DNA of 64,000 bases from NCBI RefSeq assembly GCF_002309535.1, contig NZ_CP023275.1, positions 186,001 through 250,000 of the forward strand, in the 5' to 3' direction. The stretch comes from Sulfurospirillum diekertiae (GTDB taxonomy: Bacteria > Campylobacterota > Campylobacteria > Campylobacterales > Sulfurospirillaceae). The position numbers were made by a program, and so were the translations under genes. A model generated the notes under the pieces. The model was not told the origin of the DNA and ran no database searches. It saw only the letters and a program-made list of their open reading frames with translations. Within the stretch, counting starts at the first letter, position 1. Every line of letters starts with the position of its first letter. Shown piece by piece: positions 28,371 through 37,097 of this stretch.

Positions 28371-29384
28371 ATGGCAAAAATAGATGTAGCAATCATTGGT
28401 GTAAGCGGTTACACGGGCTTAGAGCTGATGAAAATTTTGATCAATCATCCTCATTTTAACATTACTTACATAGCAACGACGGAAGGTGGAATGAAAGCGA
28501 CAGAACTACATCCTAGTTTATTGGGTGTTTTTGAGCAAGAGGTGTTAAAAGCCGATGCGAGAGATGTTGCCAAGCATGCCAAACTTGCTTTTTTAGCGCT
28601 TCCCCATAAAGCGGCGATGGGTTTTGCGAAGGAGCTTTTAGCGTTACATGTAAAGGTAGTTGACCTTTCAGCAGATTACCGTTTAGAGCTTGAGGCATAT
28701 GAGGAGCACTACTGTGAACATGAAGATAAAGAAAATTTAAAAGAGGCTGTTTATGGGCTTCCAGAAATCAATCGTGCCAAAATAAAACAAGCGAAGTTGG
28801 TTGCCAATCCAGGATGTTATCCTACGGCTTCGATTTTGGGGATTTTACCGTTTTTGAATTATCTTAAAAAAGATGCACCCATCTTTATTGATGCAAAAAG
28901 TGGAGTCTCAGGTGCAGGTAAAAAACCGACATCTACAGCACATTTTGTGAGTATCAATGAAAATATCTTTGCTTACAATCCTTTGAAACATCGCCATGAG
29001 CCAGAGATCGCTGAGAAATTACGTTTGGTAAGCGGTCATCCGTTTGAAGTGAATTTTGTACCGCATTTATTGCCTGTAAGTCGTGGTATGTTGGTGAGTT
29101 CGTATTTGCAAACGAATGATATAATTGACGCGAAAGCCGTGCTTCAGGACTTTTATAAAAATGAGCATTTTGTGCGTATTCGTGAAGTGCCTGTCGATAT
29201 TAAATCAACAGCTGGAACAAACTTTTGCGATATTTTCGTGAGTCAAAAAGGAAAGTCCCTCTTTGTTTCATCCAGCATCGACAATCTTTTACGTGGTGCT
29301 TCAGCACAAGCGGTGGTAAATGCCAATTTGATGTGTGGCTTCGAAGAGTCCGCAGGAATTCCTATTATCGCCTATGTCCCCTAA
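28371..29384 (+). CDS. argC: N-acetyl-gamma-glutamyl-phosphate reductase
   Basis: Third step of arginine synthesis. It has an NADP-binding start (GVSGYTGLELM), the active-site cysteine C149 in ANPGCYPTAS, and the C-terminal substrate-binding motif HRHEPEI. 337 residues. The last 11 bases overlap the next gene. A near palindrome (28643-28654) encodes LALHVKVVDLS. Confidence 0.97.
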   Translation: MAKIDVAIIGVSGYTGLELMKILINHPHFNITYIATTEGGMKATELHPSLLGVFEQEVLKADARDVAKHAKLAFLALPHKAAMGFAKELLALHVKVVDLSADYRLELEAYEEHYCEHEDKENLKEAVYGLPEINRAKIKQAKLVANPGCYPTASILGILPFLNYLKKDAPIFIDAKSGVSGAGKKPTSTAHFVSINENIFAYNPLKHRHEPEIAEKLRLVSGHPFEVNFVPHLLPVSRGMLVSSYLQTNDIIDAKAVLQDFYKNEHFVRIREVPVDIKSTAGTNFCDIFVSQKGKSLFVSSSIDNLLRGASAQAVVNANLMCGFEESAGIPIIAYVP

Positions 29385-30108
29385 TCTTATCATCCAAGAA
29401 GGAGCGCTTTTTATTGCTGACGCTCATGACTCAGCTGAGCGCTCTTTCTTTTTTGATTTCCTTTTACATGTAAAACAAAATCCTCCACCCCAACTCTTTT
29501 TAATGGGCGATATGTTCGACCTTTTAGTGGGTAGTGTTGACTATGGTGTTAAACAGTATCAGCGCTATATTGACCTGATTGACGAGATTGGAAAATGCTG
29601 TGAAGTCTACTATTTTGAGGGCAATCATGACTTTGATCTCTCTAAACTCTTTCACTATGTAAAGGTGATACCGATTGCTGAACAACCTTTTACATGTAAA
29701 CTTCCTAGTGGCAAAAGCTGTCTTTTATTGCACGGCGATAAATATGGAGGCTTTATTCATCGGTGCTATACAAAGATGATTCGCAATCAAGGTGTCTTAA
29801 GCGTCCTGAATGTATTAGATGGATTACTTCAAGGTTTTATCTCTCAAAAGATTCAAAATAACCAGCGCAAAAAAATGTTGTGCAAGCCAATTGAGCATTT
29901 TGCAACGCTTATACAACGCAAGCTACATTTTTATCCAAAAGTGGATGTCATTGCAGAGGGACATTACCATCAAAACACTGATTTTATGGTAGTTGGGACA
30001 CATTATATCAATTTTTCTTCTTTTGCGTGCAATCAAAGCTATTTTAGTGTACAATCTTCGCCAGAGACAGAATTTGCGCAAAAGCAACTAAGGGGCTGCA
30101 ATGGCTAA
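29374..30108 (+). CDS. UDP-2,3-diacylglucosamine pyrophosphatase-like metallophosphoesterase
   Basis: Calcineurin-like phosphoesterase resembling LpxH, which cleaves UDP-2,3-diacylglucosamine in lipid A synthesis. All metal motifs are visible: D16-X-H18 (IADAHDS), GDMFDLL, GNHDFD, LLHGDKYG and GHYH. 244 residues from the ATG at 29374, which overlaps argC; the frame is open further upstream, but that part lies within argC. The lpxB gene is close by, supporting a lipid A role. It contains two exact palindromes 215 bases apart. Confidence 0.85.
   Translation: MSPNLIIQEGALFIADAHDSAERSFFFDFLLHVKQNPPPQLFLMGDMFDLLVGSVDYGVKQYQRYIDLIDEIGKCCEVYYFEGNHDFDLSKLFHYVKVIPIAEQPFTCKLPSGKSCLLLHGDKYGGFIHRCYTKMIRNQGVLSVLNVLDGLLQGFISQKIQNNQRKKMLCKPIEHFATLIQRKLHFYPKVDVIAEGHYHQNTDFMVVGTHYINFSSFACNQSYFSVQSSPETEFAQKQLRGCNG
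29463..29474. repeat. TTTACATGTAAA palindrome, copy 5
   Basis: Exact copy in the LpxH-like gene, read as FLLHVKQN. Confidence 0.9.
29689..29700. repeat. TTTACATGTAAA palindrome, copy 6
   Basis: Exact copy in the same LpxH-like gene, read in a different frame as PFTCKLP. Confidence 0.9.
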
Positions 30109-31051
30109 AGAAAGTATTTTAAAAGTAGGCTCCAATGAGATGGAGCTGGTGGACTTCCGTATTTTTAAGAAGGAAGCGAACGGTGTTTATGAGGGAATTT
30201 ATGGTGTTAACGTTGCAAAAGTACGTGAAATCATCAAAATTCCTAATTTGACGGAACTTCCAGGTGTTCCTGAATACATCGAAGGTATTTTTGATCTTCG
30301 TGGTATCGTTATTCCTGTTATTAACCTTGCCAAATGGATGAACATCAAAGAGCCTGATGATGGATCGATTAAACCTCGTATTATCATCACGGAGTTTAGC
30401 GACATCTTGATCGGTTTTGTGGTGCATGAAGCCAAACGTATTCGCCGCATCAGCTGGAAAGATATTGAGCCAGCATCATTTGTTGCTGGTATGGGTTCAC
30501 TGGATAAAAGTCAAATTACAGGTGTAACACGTATTGAAAATGATGAGGTACTTTTGATTTTGGATCTTGAAAGCGTGGTGCAAGCACTCGGTATTTATCA
30601 ACCTAAAATTGATGTGGAAGACAATGCTATTATCAAAGTAGATGGTACAGCCTTGATTTTGGACGATAGTATGACCGCACGAAAGCTCGTCAGCGATGCG
30701 CTTAAAAAGATGGGTATGCGTGTAATCGAAGCGAAAGATGGTTCTGAAGGTTTAGAGCGCTTAAACGATCTTTATACAACCTATGGTGAACATCTAACCG
30801 ATGAAGTCAAAATTATTATTAGCGATGTTGAAATGCCTCAGATGGATGGATTTCACTTTGCCGCTAGTGTGAAAGAAGATGCAAGGTTTAAAAATATTCC
30901 GATTGTCTTTAACTCTTCCATTAGTGACCATTTTAGTGAACTTAGGGGCAAAGAGGCGGGCGGTGAAGCCTATTTAACGAAATTTGATGCAGGTATCTTT
31001 TACAAAGAAGTTTCTAAAGTCATCAAATCACACGTGAAAACAGCACAATAG
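30101..31051 (+). CDS. cheV: Chemotaxis coupling protein CheV
   Basis: CheW-like coupling domain (about 1-170, with LPGVPEYIEGIFDLRGIVIPV split as ELPGVPEYIEG and FDLRGIVIPVINL) fused to a receiver domain (about 180-310) with acceptor D242 in IIISDVEMPQMDG. It links receptors to CheA and may buffer phosphate. 316 residues. It overlaps the preceding gene by eight bases and is followed by cheA and cheW. Confidence 0.95.
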   Translation: MAKESILKVGSNEMELVDFRIFKKEANGVYEGIYGVNVAKVREIIKIPNLTELPGVPEYIEGIFDLRGIVIPVINLAKWMNIKEPDDGSIKPRIIITEFSDILIGFVVHEAKRIRRISWKDIEPASFVAGMGSLDKSQITGVTRIENDEVLLILDLESVVQALGIYQPKIDVEDNAIIKVDGTALILDDSMTARKLVSDALKKMGMRVIEAKDGSEGLERLNDLYTTYGEHLTDEVKIIISDVEMPQMDGFHFAASVKEDARFKNIPIVFNSSISDHFSELRGKEAGGEAYLTKFDAGIFYKEVSKVIKSHVKTAQ

Positions 31052-31061
31052 GGGTAGAACG

Positions 31062-33392
31062 ATGGAAGATATTCAAGAAATTTTAGAAGATTTTTTGGTT
31101 GAAGCGTTCGAACTTATTGAACAACTTGATCAAAATTTAGTGGAACTAGAGGGCAATCCAGATGATTTGGAACTCCTCAATAGTATTTTTAGGGTCGCAC
31201 ATACGATAAAAAGGTCGTCATCCTTTTTAAATTTCGATATTTTGACTGGCTTAACCCATCACATGGAAGATGTTCTTAACAAAGCACGCCATGGTGACTT
31301 AAAACTCACACCAGAAGTTATGGATGTTGTTTTGGAATCTATTGACTTGATGAAAAGCTTGCTTCATGCCATTCGTGATAGTGGCAATGATACTTCCGCA
31401 GGTATTGACATTACAGACATTTGTCGCCGTTTAGACATTATCTCTAATGGTGATGTGGCTCCAACAGCCGTTCAAGAACTTGTAGATGAGTCCCCCGTTC
31501 CAGAGTCAGAAGAGAATGATAATACAGACTACTCAAAACTCAGCGACAAAGAAGTTGAAGACGAAATCGAACGTCTTTTGAAAATGCGTAAAGAAGAAGA
31601 TCGTAAGCGAAGAGAAAACAATGGTGCACCAAAAGCAGCAGCTGCTGTTTCGACGCCATCCTTTGAAAGCTTAAAAGATCATGACGAAGACGATGACGTA
31701 CCCAAAGTTATAGAACCAGTCGTTACAAAACGAGCCACTGCAGAAAATGCACCTGCTAAAAAAGAGTCTGCAAGTTCTATGGAGCAAACCATCAGGGTCG
31801 AGGTTAAACGACTGGATCACTTGATGAACTTAATCGGTGAACTTGTTTTGGGTAAAAATAGATTGCTCAAAATTTACGATGATGTTGAAGAACGCTATGA
31901 AGGTGAAAAATTCTTAGAAGAGTTAAATCAAGTGGTTTCATCTATTTCCCTTGTTACCACCGATCTTCAAATTGCGGTTATGAAAACAAGAATGCTTCCT
32001 ATTGCCAAAGTCTTTAACAAATTCCCACGCATGGTACGCGATCTTTCACGAGAGCTTGGAAAACAGATTGAGCTTGAAATTTCAGGTGAAGAGACTGAGC
32101 TTGATAAATCCATTGTTGAAGAGATTGGTGATCCTCTTGTTCACATTATTCGTAACTCATGTGATCATGGTATTGAAGATGGGGCGACGAGACGTGCTCA
32201 AGGTAAATCGGAGATGGGACTTATTCAGCTCAAAGCGTACAATGAGGGAAATCACATTGTTATTGAAATTACCGATGATGGTAAAGGGCTTGATCCTGAT
32301 TTACTTCGCACAAAAGCGATTGAAAAAGGCATGATTACTGAACGTGAAGCTGATGCAATGAGTGATAAAGAAGCGTATGCGTTGGTCTTTAGACCATCCT
32401 TCTCAACCGCTAAAGTTGTCACCAATGTTTCAGGTCGTGGTGTTGGTATGGATGTTGTTAAAACGAATATTGAAAAACTCAACGGTATCATTGATGTCGA
32501 TAGTGAAATCGGTCATGGTACGGTTATAAAACTTAAAATTCCTCTAACGTTAGCGATCATTCAAGCCTTGTTAGTCGGTGCTCAAGAAGAGTACTACGCC
32601 ATTCCATTAGCATCGGTTTTAGAGACGGTTCGTATTCCTTTGGATGAGATTTATACGATTGAAGGTAAAAATGTTCTCAGACTTCGTGATGAAGTTCTTT
32701 CACTTGTCCGTCTTTCCGACATCTTTGGTGTCAAACAGGTGTATGAAGGTGGCGAGCATACGTATGTCGTTGTCATCGGACTTGCTGAGTCAAAACTAGG
32801 TGTTGTTGTAGACACGTTGGTCGGTCAGGAAGAGATTGTTATTAAATCTCTTGGTGATTACCTCTAAGGCATTGAAGGCATTGCCGGTGCAACTATTAGA
32901 GGCGATGGACGCGTAACACTCATTGTGGATGTTGCAGCTCTTATGAATCTTGCAAAAGGCATCACCGTTGATATTCGTGCGAGTGCAGAAGCGGTGGTTA
33001 AAACAAAAACAGTTCCAAGTGACTACATTGTCTTAGCGGTTGATGATAGTGCCATGGATCGTAATATCATGAAAAAATCGATGGAACCCATTGGCGTTAA
33101 AGTCCTTGAAGCCAGCAATGGTCAAGAAGCACTCAATATGCTCAAATCGGCTGAATACAGCATTGATGCGGTCTTAATTGATATTGAAATGCCACGTATG
33201 GATGGATATACCCTTGCGGGTGAAATTCGTAAATACTCGAAGTATAAAAACCTTCCATTGATTGCGGTAACATCACGTACATCAAAAGCTGATAGGCTAA
33301 GAGGCGTTGAATCAGGCATGAGTGAATACATCACCAAACCATACTCTCCCGAATACCTCGAGAGTGTCGTGCGAAAAAATATAAAACTATAA
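31062..33392 (+). pseudogene. cheA: Chemotaxis histidine kinase CheA-CheY fusion, interrupted by an in-frame stop
   Basis: Reading one frame through, this is a 776-residue CheA with an Hpt domain (H47 in VAHTIKR), dimerisation and HATPase domains (HIIRNSCDHGIED, TDDGKGLD, GRGVGMDVVK), a CheW-like domain and a C-terminal receiver (VLAVDDSAMDR, IDIEMPRMDG), as usual in Campylobacterota. Codon 602 (32865-32867) is TAA within the CheW-like domain, after LGDYL and before GIEGIAGATIRG. The frame on both sides is otherwise intact. Residue 51, beside the phospho-histidine, is Arg where the family has Gly. A truncated kinase may be made; the receiver could start at GTG 32925. Confidence 0.9.
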
Positions 33393-33405
33393 GTGGGGCA
33401 GAGCG

Positions 33406-33900
33406 ATGAACGATAAACTAAATCAAATTCTTCAAAAACAGCAACAACAAGTTGATGAGCCACACAAAAAAGAGGATGATATTATTCAATTGGTTGGATT
33501 CATTATAGGTCAAGAAGAGTATGCCGTGCCAATTTTGAGTATTCAAGAGATTATCAAACCGATCGAATATACCAGAGTACCTAGTGTACCGACGTATATT
33601 TTGGGTGTTTTTAATCTAAGAGGGAGTGTTATTCCTTTGATTGATCTAAGAAGCAAGTTTAAGATGGATCCTTCAAAAGTAACTGAAGATACACGCTACA
33701 TAGTCATGAAAGGTTCAGATAACACTGCAGGCTTCGTGATTGATCGTTTGACCGAAGCGATTCGTATTAAAAGTAGCCGCATTGGACCACCACCTGAAAC
33801 GATTCACGCGGAAAAAGGGATGGTTTATGGAATTGGTATGAGAGATGAGAATATCTTAACCATTCTAAAAGTAGAGCAACTTTTAAAAAGAGATTTTTAA
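33406..33900 (+). CDS. cheW: Chemotaxis coupling protein CheW
   Basis: Scaffold that couples chemoreceptors to CheA. A charged, Gln-rich N-terminal tail (about 30 residues) precedes a single CheW domain with EEYAVPILSIQEIIKP, RVPSVPTYILGVFNLRGSVIPL (spaced as VPSVPTYILG and FNLRGSVIPLIDL) and GIGMRDENILTILKVE. 164 residues. Thirteen bases after cheA and followed by a strong hairpin, so it ends the cheV-cheA-cheW operon. Confidence 0.95.
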   Translation: MNDKLNQILQKQQQQVDEPHKKEDDIIQLVGFIIGQEEYAVPILSIQEIIKPIEYTRVPSVPTYILGVFNLRGSVIPLIDLRSKFKMDPSKVTEDTRYIVMKGSDNTAGFVIDRLTEAIRIKSSRIGPPPETIHAEKGMVYGIGMRDENILTILKVEQLLKRDF

Positions 33901-33910
33901 ATCAAGAAAG

Positions 33911-33937
33911 AGGTAGCCAAAAAAGATTTGGCTACCT
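33911..33937. terminator. Terminator between cheW and metF
   Basis: AGGTAGCCAAA (33911-33921) pairs perfectly with TTTGGCTACCT (33927-33937) around an AAAGA loop. It lies between converging genes and can serve both. Its 3' side runs straight into a near copy of the palindrome (33937-33948). Confidence 0.8.
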
Positions 33938-33949
33938 TTACATGTAATG

Positions 33950-34864
33950 TTAAGACTGCAATAAATCTGCGACTAACTCAAAATTGTTAGCACTCATCAT
34001 ATGAATTTTTGGATGTACTTTTTTAAGTGCTAAAAAAGCGTTGCGCGAAAGTTCAAATCCTACTTTTTTTTCTTCCTCTTCACTGATTTTTTTAGCCTTT
34101 GCTAGCTTTTCCATCCAAAGAGGTGGGACATAAATACCTGGCACATGAGCAGCTAAAAATTGAGCTGTACGTAGTTTTACAATCGGGAAAAATCCTAAAA
34201 TAAGTTGTGTGTGACTCTGCTCTTTATTAGCGGCTGATTTGGCATCTTTTAGAAGTTCTAAAAGCATGGTTGCATTTTCAACACTGTAAACCGGTTGTGT
34301 GATAATTCCTACTGCTCCGTGCTCAATCTTTGTTGCCATTTTTTTCATCAAATTTTTAGGAGTATTGGCGTGTGCATTGCAGACGGCAAAAGGGTAGATA
34401 GGTTTAGGCTGTGTTTTAAATGGCTTTCCAGAGTAGTCTATTCCTGCATTAAAACATTGAATAATCTCCAAAAGAAGGGTGCTATTGCCTTCAAAAACAC
34501 CTTTAACAGCTGGCTGATCACTAGCACTTGCAGGATCCCCTGTGAGGCATAAGATCGTTCGTAAATCATAGGCATTTGCCCCTAAAAGATCAGATTGCAA
34601 AGCAACTTTATTGCGATCTCTCATGCTCATCGTAGTAATGACAGGTTTAGTAAAACGAGTTTGAAGTTTAAGTGCACCGAAAAAAGCATTAAATTTAAGC
34701 CGCGCGAGAGGGTTATCTGTAGTACTAAAACCATCTACTTTTTTATCCAGTCCAAACTGAGCTATCTTTTCAATAATAGGTTCGAATGTCGGCTCGTGCA
34801 TAGGTGTTGTTTCAAGTGTTAAGAACGTGTCGTATTTGAGTTTTTCAATAAAAGAATCAATCAT
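33950..34864 (-). CDS. metF: Methylenetetrahydrofolate reductase
   Basis: Flavin-dependent TIM-barrel enzyme making 5-methyl-THF for methionine synthesis. Visible motifs include TLETTPMHEP, GANAYDLRTILCLTGDP (folate and flavin contacts), and GAVGIITQPVYSVENA. 304 residues, close to the usual length, though the sequence differs from the enterobacterial MetF pattern, as is common in this phylum. It has its own promoter. Confidence 0.88.
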   Translation of the reverse strand: MIDSFIEKLKYDTFLTLETTPMHEPTFEPIIEKIAQFGLDKKVDGFSTTDNPLARLKFNAFFGALKLQTRFTKPVITTMSMRDRNKVALQSDLLGANAYDLRTILCLTGDPASASDQPAVKGVFEGNSTLLLEIIQCFNAGIDYSGKPFKTQPKPIYPFAVCNAHANTPKNLMKKMATKIEHGAVGIITQPVYSVENATMLLELLKDAKSAANKEQSHTQLILGFFPIVKLRTAQFLAAHVPGIYVPPLWMEKLAKAKKISEEEEKKVGFELSRNAFLALKKVHPKIHMMSANNFELVADLLQS

Positions 34865-34893
34865 TTTTTTTCCATAGGTATGAGCTTTTGTGT

Positions 34894-34899
34894 ATTATA
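34894..34899 (-). promoter_or_regulatory. -10 element before metF
   Basis: TATAAT on the minus strand in the context GTTATAATACAC, about 30 bases upstream of the metF start codon. Confidence 0.5.
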
Positions 34900-35030
34900 A
34901 CTTAAACAGGGTGCAAAATACTACACTAGTTTACAATCCATTAATCTCTCTGGAGTACAATTTTTCTTTGAAACAGCCATCTTTTACAAAGAAAAAGGTT
35001 TGTTTTAAAATTTAAAAGAGGAGTATTCCT

Positions 35031-35333
35031 GTGAAAAAAATAGTGCTTATGCTAGGTGGTTTATCGATTTTAGGAGCAACGATGTTTGCTGATACCGCTA
35101 CTGACTTGAAAGCTGATAAACAGAAATTAGCAGCAGATAATCAACAAATCAAAGTGGATGAAAAACAACTCAAAACGGATAAAGTGAATAAGAACAAAGA
35201 AGCCATTGAAACAGATAAACAAAAATTAGCGACGGATAAACAACAAAAACAGACAGACAAAGCAAAATTAGAAGCGGATAAAGCTCAAAAAAAAGCAGAG
35301 AAAGCTTCCTCTAAACCACCTGTAAGTAATTAA
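35031..35333 (+). CDS. Small exported Lys/Asp-rich heptad-repeat protein
   Basis: 100 residues: a signal peptide (about 1-20, MKKIVLMLGGLSILGATMFA) and then about ten seven-residue units of the form hydrophobic-X-X-Asp-Lys-X-X (LKADKQK, LAADNQQ, IKVDEKQ, LKTDKVN, LATDKQQ, LEADKAQ). This predicts a highly charged coiled coil in the periplasm. The tail is SSKPPVSN. AAGAGGAG precedes the start. It is alone between two hairpins. The function is unknown; a cell-wall-associated spacer is possible. Confidence 0.8.
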   Translation: MKKIVLMLGGLSILGATMFADTATDLKADKQKLAADNQQIKVDEKQLKTDKVNKNKEAIETDKQKLATDKQQKQTDKAKLEADKAQKKAEKASSKPPVSN

Positions 35334-35343
35334 TATACACTCA

Positions 35344-35364
35344 AGGCTAGTTTATCACTAGCCT
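35344..35364 (+). terminator. Terminator after the heptad-repeat gene
   Basis: AGGCTAGT (35344-35351) pairs with ACTAGCCT (35357-35364) around a five-base loop, followed by a pyrimidine-rich tract (CCCCCTCTTTCC). It lies 11 bases after the stop. Confidence 0.7.
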
Positions 35365-35453
35365 CCCCCTCTTTCCTTCTCCTCCCCTATAAACTTCACT
35401 AAGCAAGATATTGCTATAATTGACCAAAGATAATACATTACAAAAGGATAATC

Positions 35454-36074
35454 GTGAAGTTGTGCGTTTTCGATTTTGACTCGACACTGATGAATGGCGA
35501 AACCATTGATTTTTTGGCAAAAGAGCACGGTGTTGAGAAAGAAGTCTCGATGATAACGGAAGCTGCCATGCGAGGAGAGCTTGATTTTTTTGAGAGTTTA
35601 ACCACCCGTGTTGGGCTTTTAAAAGGTATGAATGCAAGAAAAGCTGAAGAAATTTGTGCGTCATTGCCGCTGATGAATGGTGCTAAAGAGGCGATTGTGG
35701 GGCTGAAAGCAAAAGGGTATACTGTAGTTGTTTTTAGCGGGGGCTTTCGTATTGCAACGACACCAGCAAAGGCAATATTAGGATTTGATGCGGATTTTGC
35801 CAATGTGCTACATGCTCGCGATGGTCATTTAAGTGGTCTTGTGGGTGGTGATATGATGTTTGGTTTTTCAAAAGGTGATATGCTAAAACGCGTGCAAAAT
35901 CTTTTACATGTAAACTATGAAAATACCATTGCGGTAGGGGATGGGGCGAACGATATCTCCATGTTTGAGTGTGCGGCCAAAAAAGTGGCATTTTGTGCCA
36001 AACCCATTTTAAAAAATGCGGCCAACGTTGTGATCGATGAGAAAGATATGCGTCATCTTCTCCAATTTATTTAA
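35454..36074 (+). CDS. serB: Phosphoserine phosphatase
   Basis: HAD-family phosphatase, last step of serine synthesis. Catalytic aspartates D7 and D9 lie in VFDFDSTL; motif II is VVFSGGFR, and motif IV GDGANDISMF. The cap insert is short. 206 residues from a GTG start preceded by AAAGGA. It is followed 12 bases later by transaldolase. It contains one exact palindrome. Confidence 0.95.
   Translation: MKLCVFDFDSTLMNGETIDFLAKEHGVEKEVSMITEAAMRGELDFFESLTTRVGLLKGMNARKAEEICASLPLMNGAKEAIVGLKAKGYTVVVFSGGFRIATTPAKAILGFDADFANVLHARDGHLSGLVGGDMMFGFSKGDMLKRVQNLLHVNYENTIAVGDGANDISMFECAAKKVAFCAKPILKNAANVVIDEKDMRHLLQFI
35903..35914. repeat. TTTACATGTAAA palindrome, copy 7
   Basis: Exact copy in serB, read as NLLHVNYEN. 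Confidence 0.9.
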
Positions 36075-36612
36075 AAGAGTGAACTAATGTATAAGAATGA
36101 TATTAAATTTTCATTATGGTGTGATTTTGTTGAGCGAAGTTTTTTAGAGGGTGAATTTGGTGATTTGATTGAGAAAAAGATTGTTAATGCGGCCACCAGT
36201 AATCCTTCAATTTTTAAGTCTGCTTTTTTAGGCTCACCTGCGTATGCGGAGGATAAGGCAAAGCTTCATGGCAAATCTGCTAAAGAGATGTATGAAGCAC
36301 TAGCGATTGGAGATATTCAACGTGCAGCTAAAAAGCTCTTGCCTCTTTATGAAAAAGATGATGATGGTTTTATCAGCATTGAGGTTGATCCTTTCTTATG
36401 TGATGATGCAGAAGCAACCATTGAAGAGGGAAAACGTCTTTTTAAAGCCATTGGATATCCGAATGTTATGATCAAAGTTCCCGCAACAGAAGAGGGTTTT
36501 ATTGCGATGGAAGTACTCTTAAGCGAAGGGATTAACGTCAATGCAACATTGATTTTTTCTGACATCCAGACGAAATATTGTCTAGAGGCATTTACGCGTG
36601 CGAATGAAACTT

Positions 36613-36617
36613 TAGTA
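36613..36617. repeat. Target duplication, left copy
   Basis: TAGTA directly before the left end of the insertion sequence; the same five bases follow its right end at 37532-37536. Because the outermost base pair is ambiguous, the duplication could also be counted as AGT (three bases). Confidence 0.8.
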
Positions 36618-36632
36618 GACATCTTGCAAAAC

Positions 36633-37097
36633 TCATTTGTATTCCACAGCAAAACCACGGTCAAAGTTGATTAATCCACATATCAAATTAAAGCGTAGAT
36701 TGAATCGTTTTCTTCTGTTTCTGTATTTTTGGGTGAGTATCTGAAATGTTTTGATTTTAGCATTCACATGTTCAACACATATTCTAGCACTTGCTTTTTG
36801 TCTGTTTTCCTCTTTTTGCTCCTCACTCAAAGGATGAAGTTTGGAGGCTTTATGGGGAATTTGACAATGGCTATGTTCTTTGGCAATACCCAGATATCCC
36901 AAATCAACATAAACACAGGTCTTGGGCATCAAGGGGAGATTAGATTCTTGAAACAGTCTAAAATCATGTGTCGTACCTTTAGCGGTATGCACACACATAA
37001 TCCTCTCCTCTTTATCAATCACAATCTGTCCTTTAAGGGTATGACGCTTTTGCTTACCTGAGTAGTACTCTCTTTGCTTTTTTTGGGTCTTTGACAA
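36633..37097 (-). CDS. IS5-family transposase, second frame (OrfB)
   Basis: C-terminal half of the transposase catalytic domain (DDE_Tnp_4-like). It carries the second catalytic aspartate in CVYVDLGYLG and the glutamate in ICVEHVNAKIK. The frame opens at a TTG within the OrfA coding region, so it is almost certainly made only as a fusion with OrfA by -1 slippage at the run of seven A (37078-37084, read on the minus strand). Confidence 0.88.
   Translation of the reverse strand: MSKTQKKQREYYSGKQKRHTLKGQIVIDKEERIMCVHTAKGTTHDFRLFQESNLPLMPKTCVYVDLGYLGIAKEHSHCQIPHKASKLHPLSEEQKEENRQKASARICVEHVNAKIKTFQILTQKYRNRRKRFNLRFNLICGLINFDRGFAVEYK

Noticed and set aside
32925-33392. Separate CheY-like gene starting at GTG 32925
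   Set aside because: The frame is continuous with cheA on both sides of one TAA, has no ribosome-binding site, and starts inside the CheW-like domain. It is the severed end of the CheA-CheY fusion.
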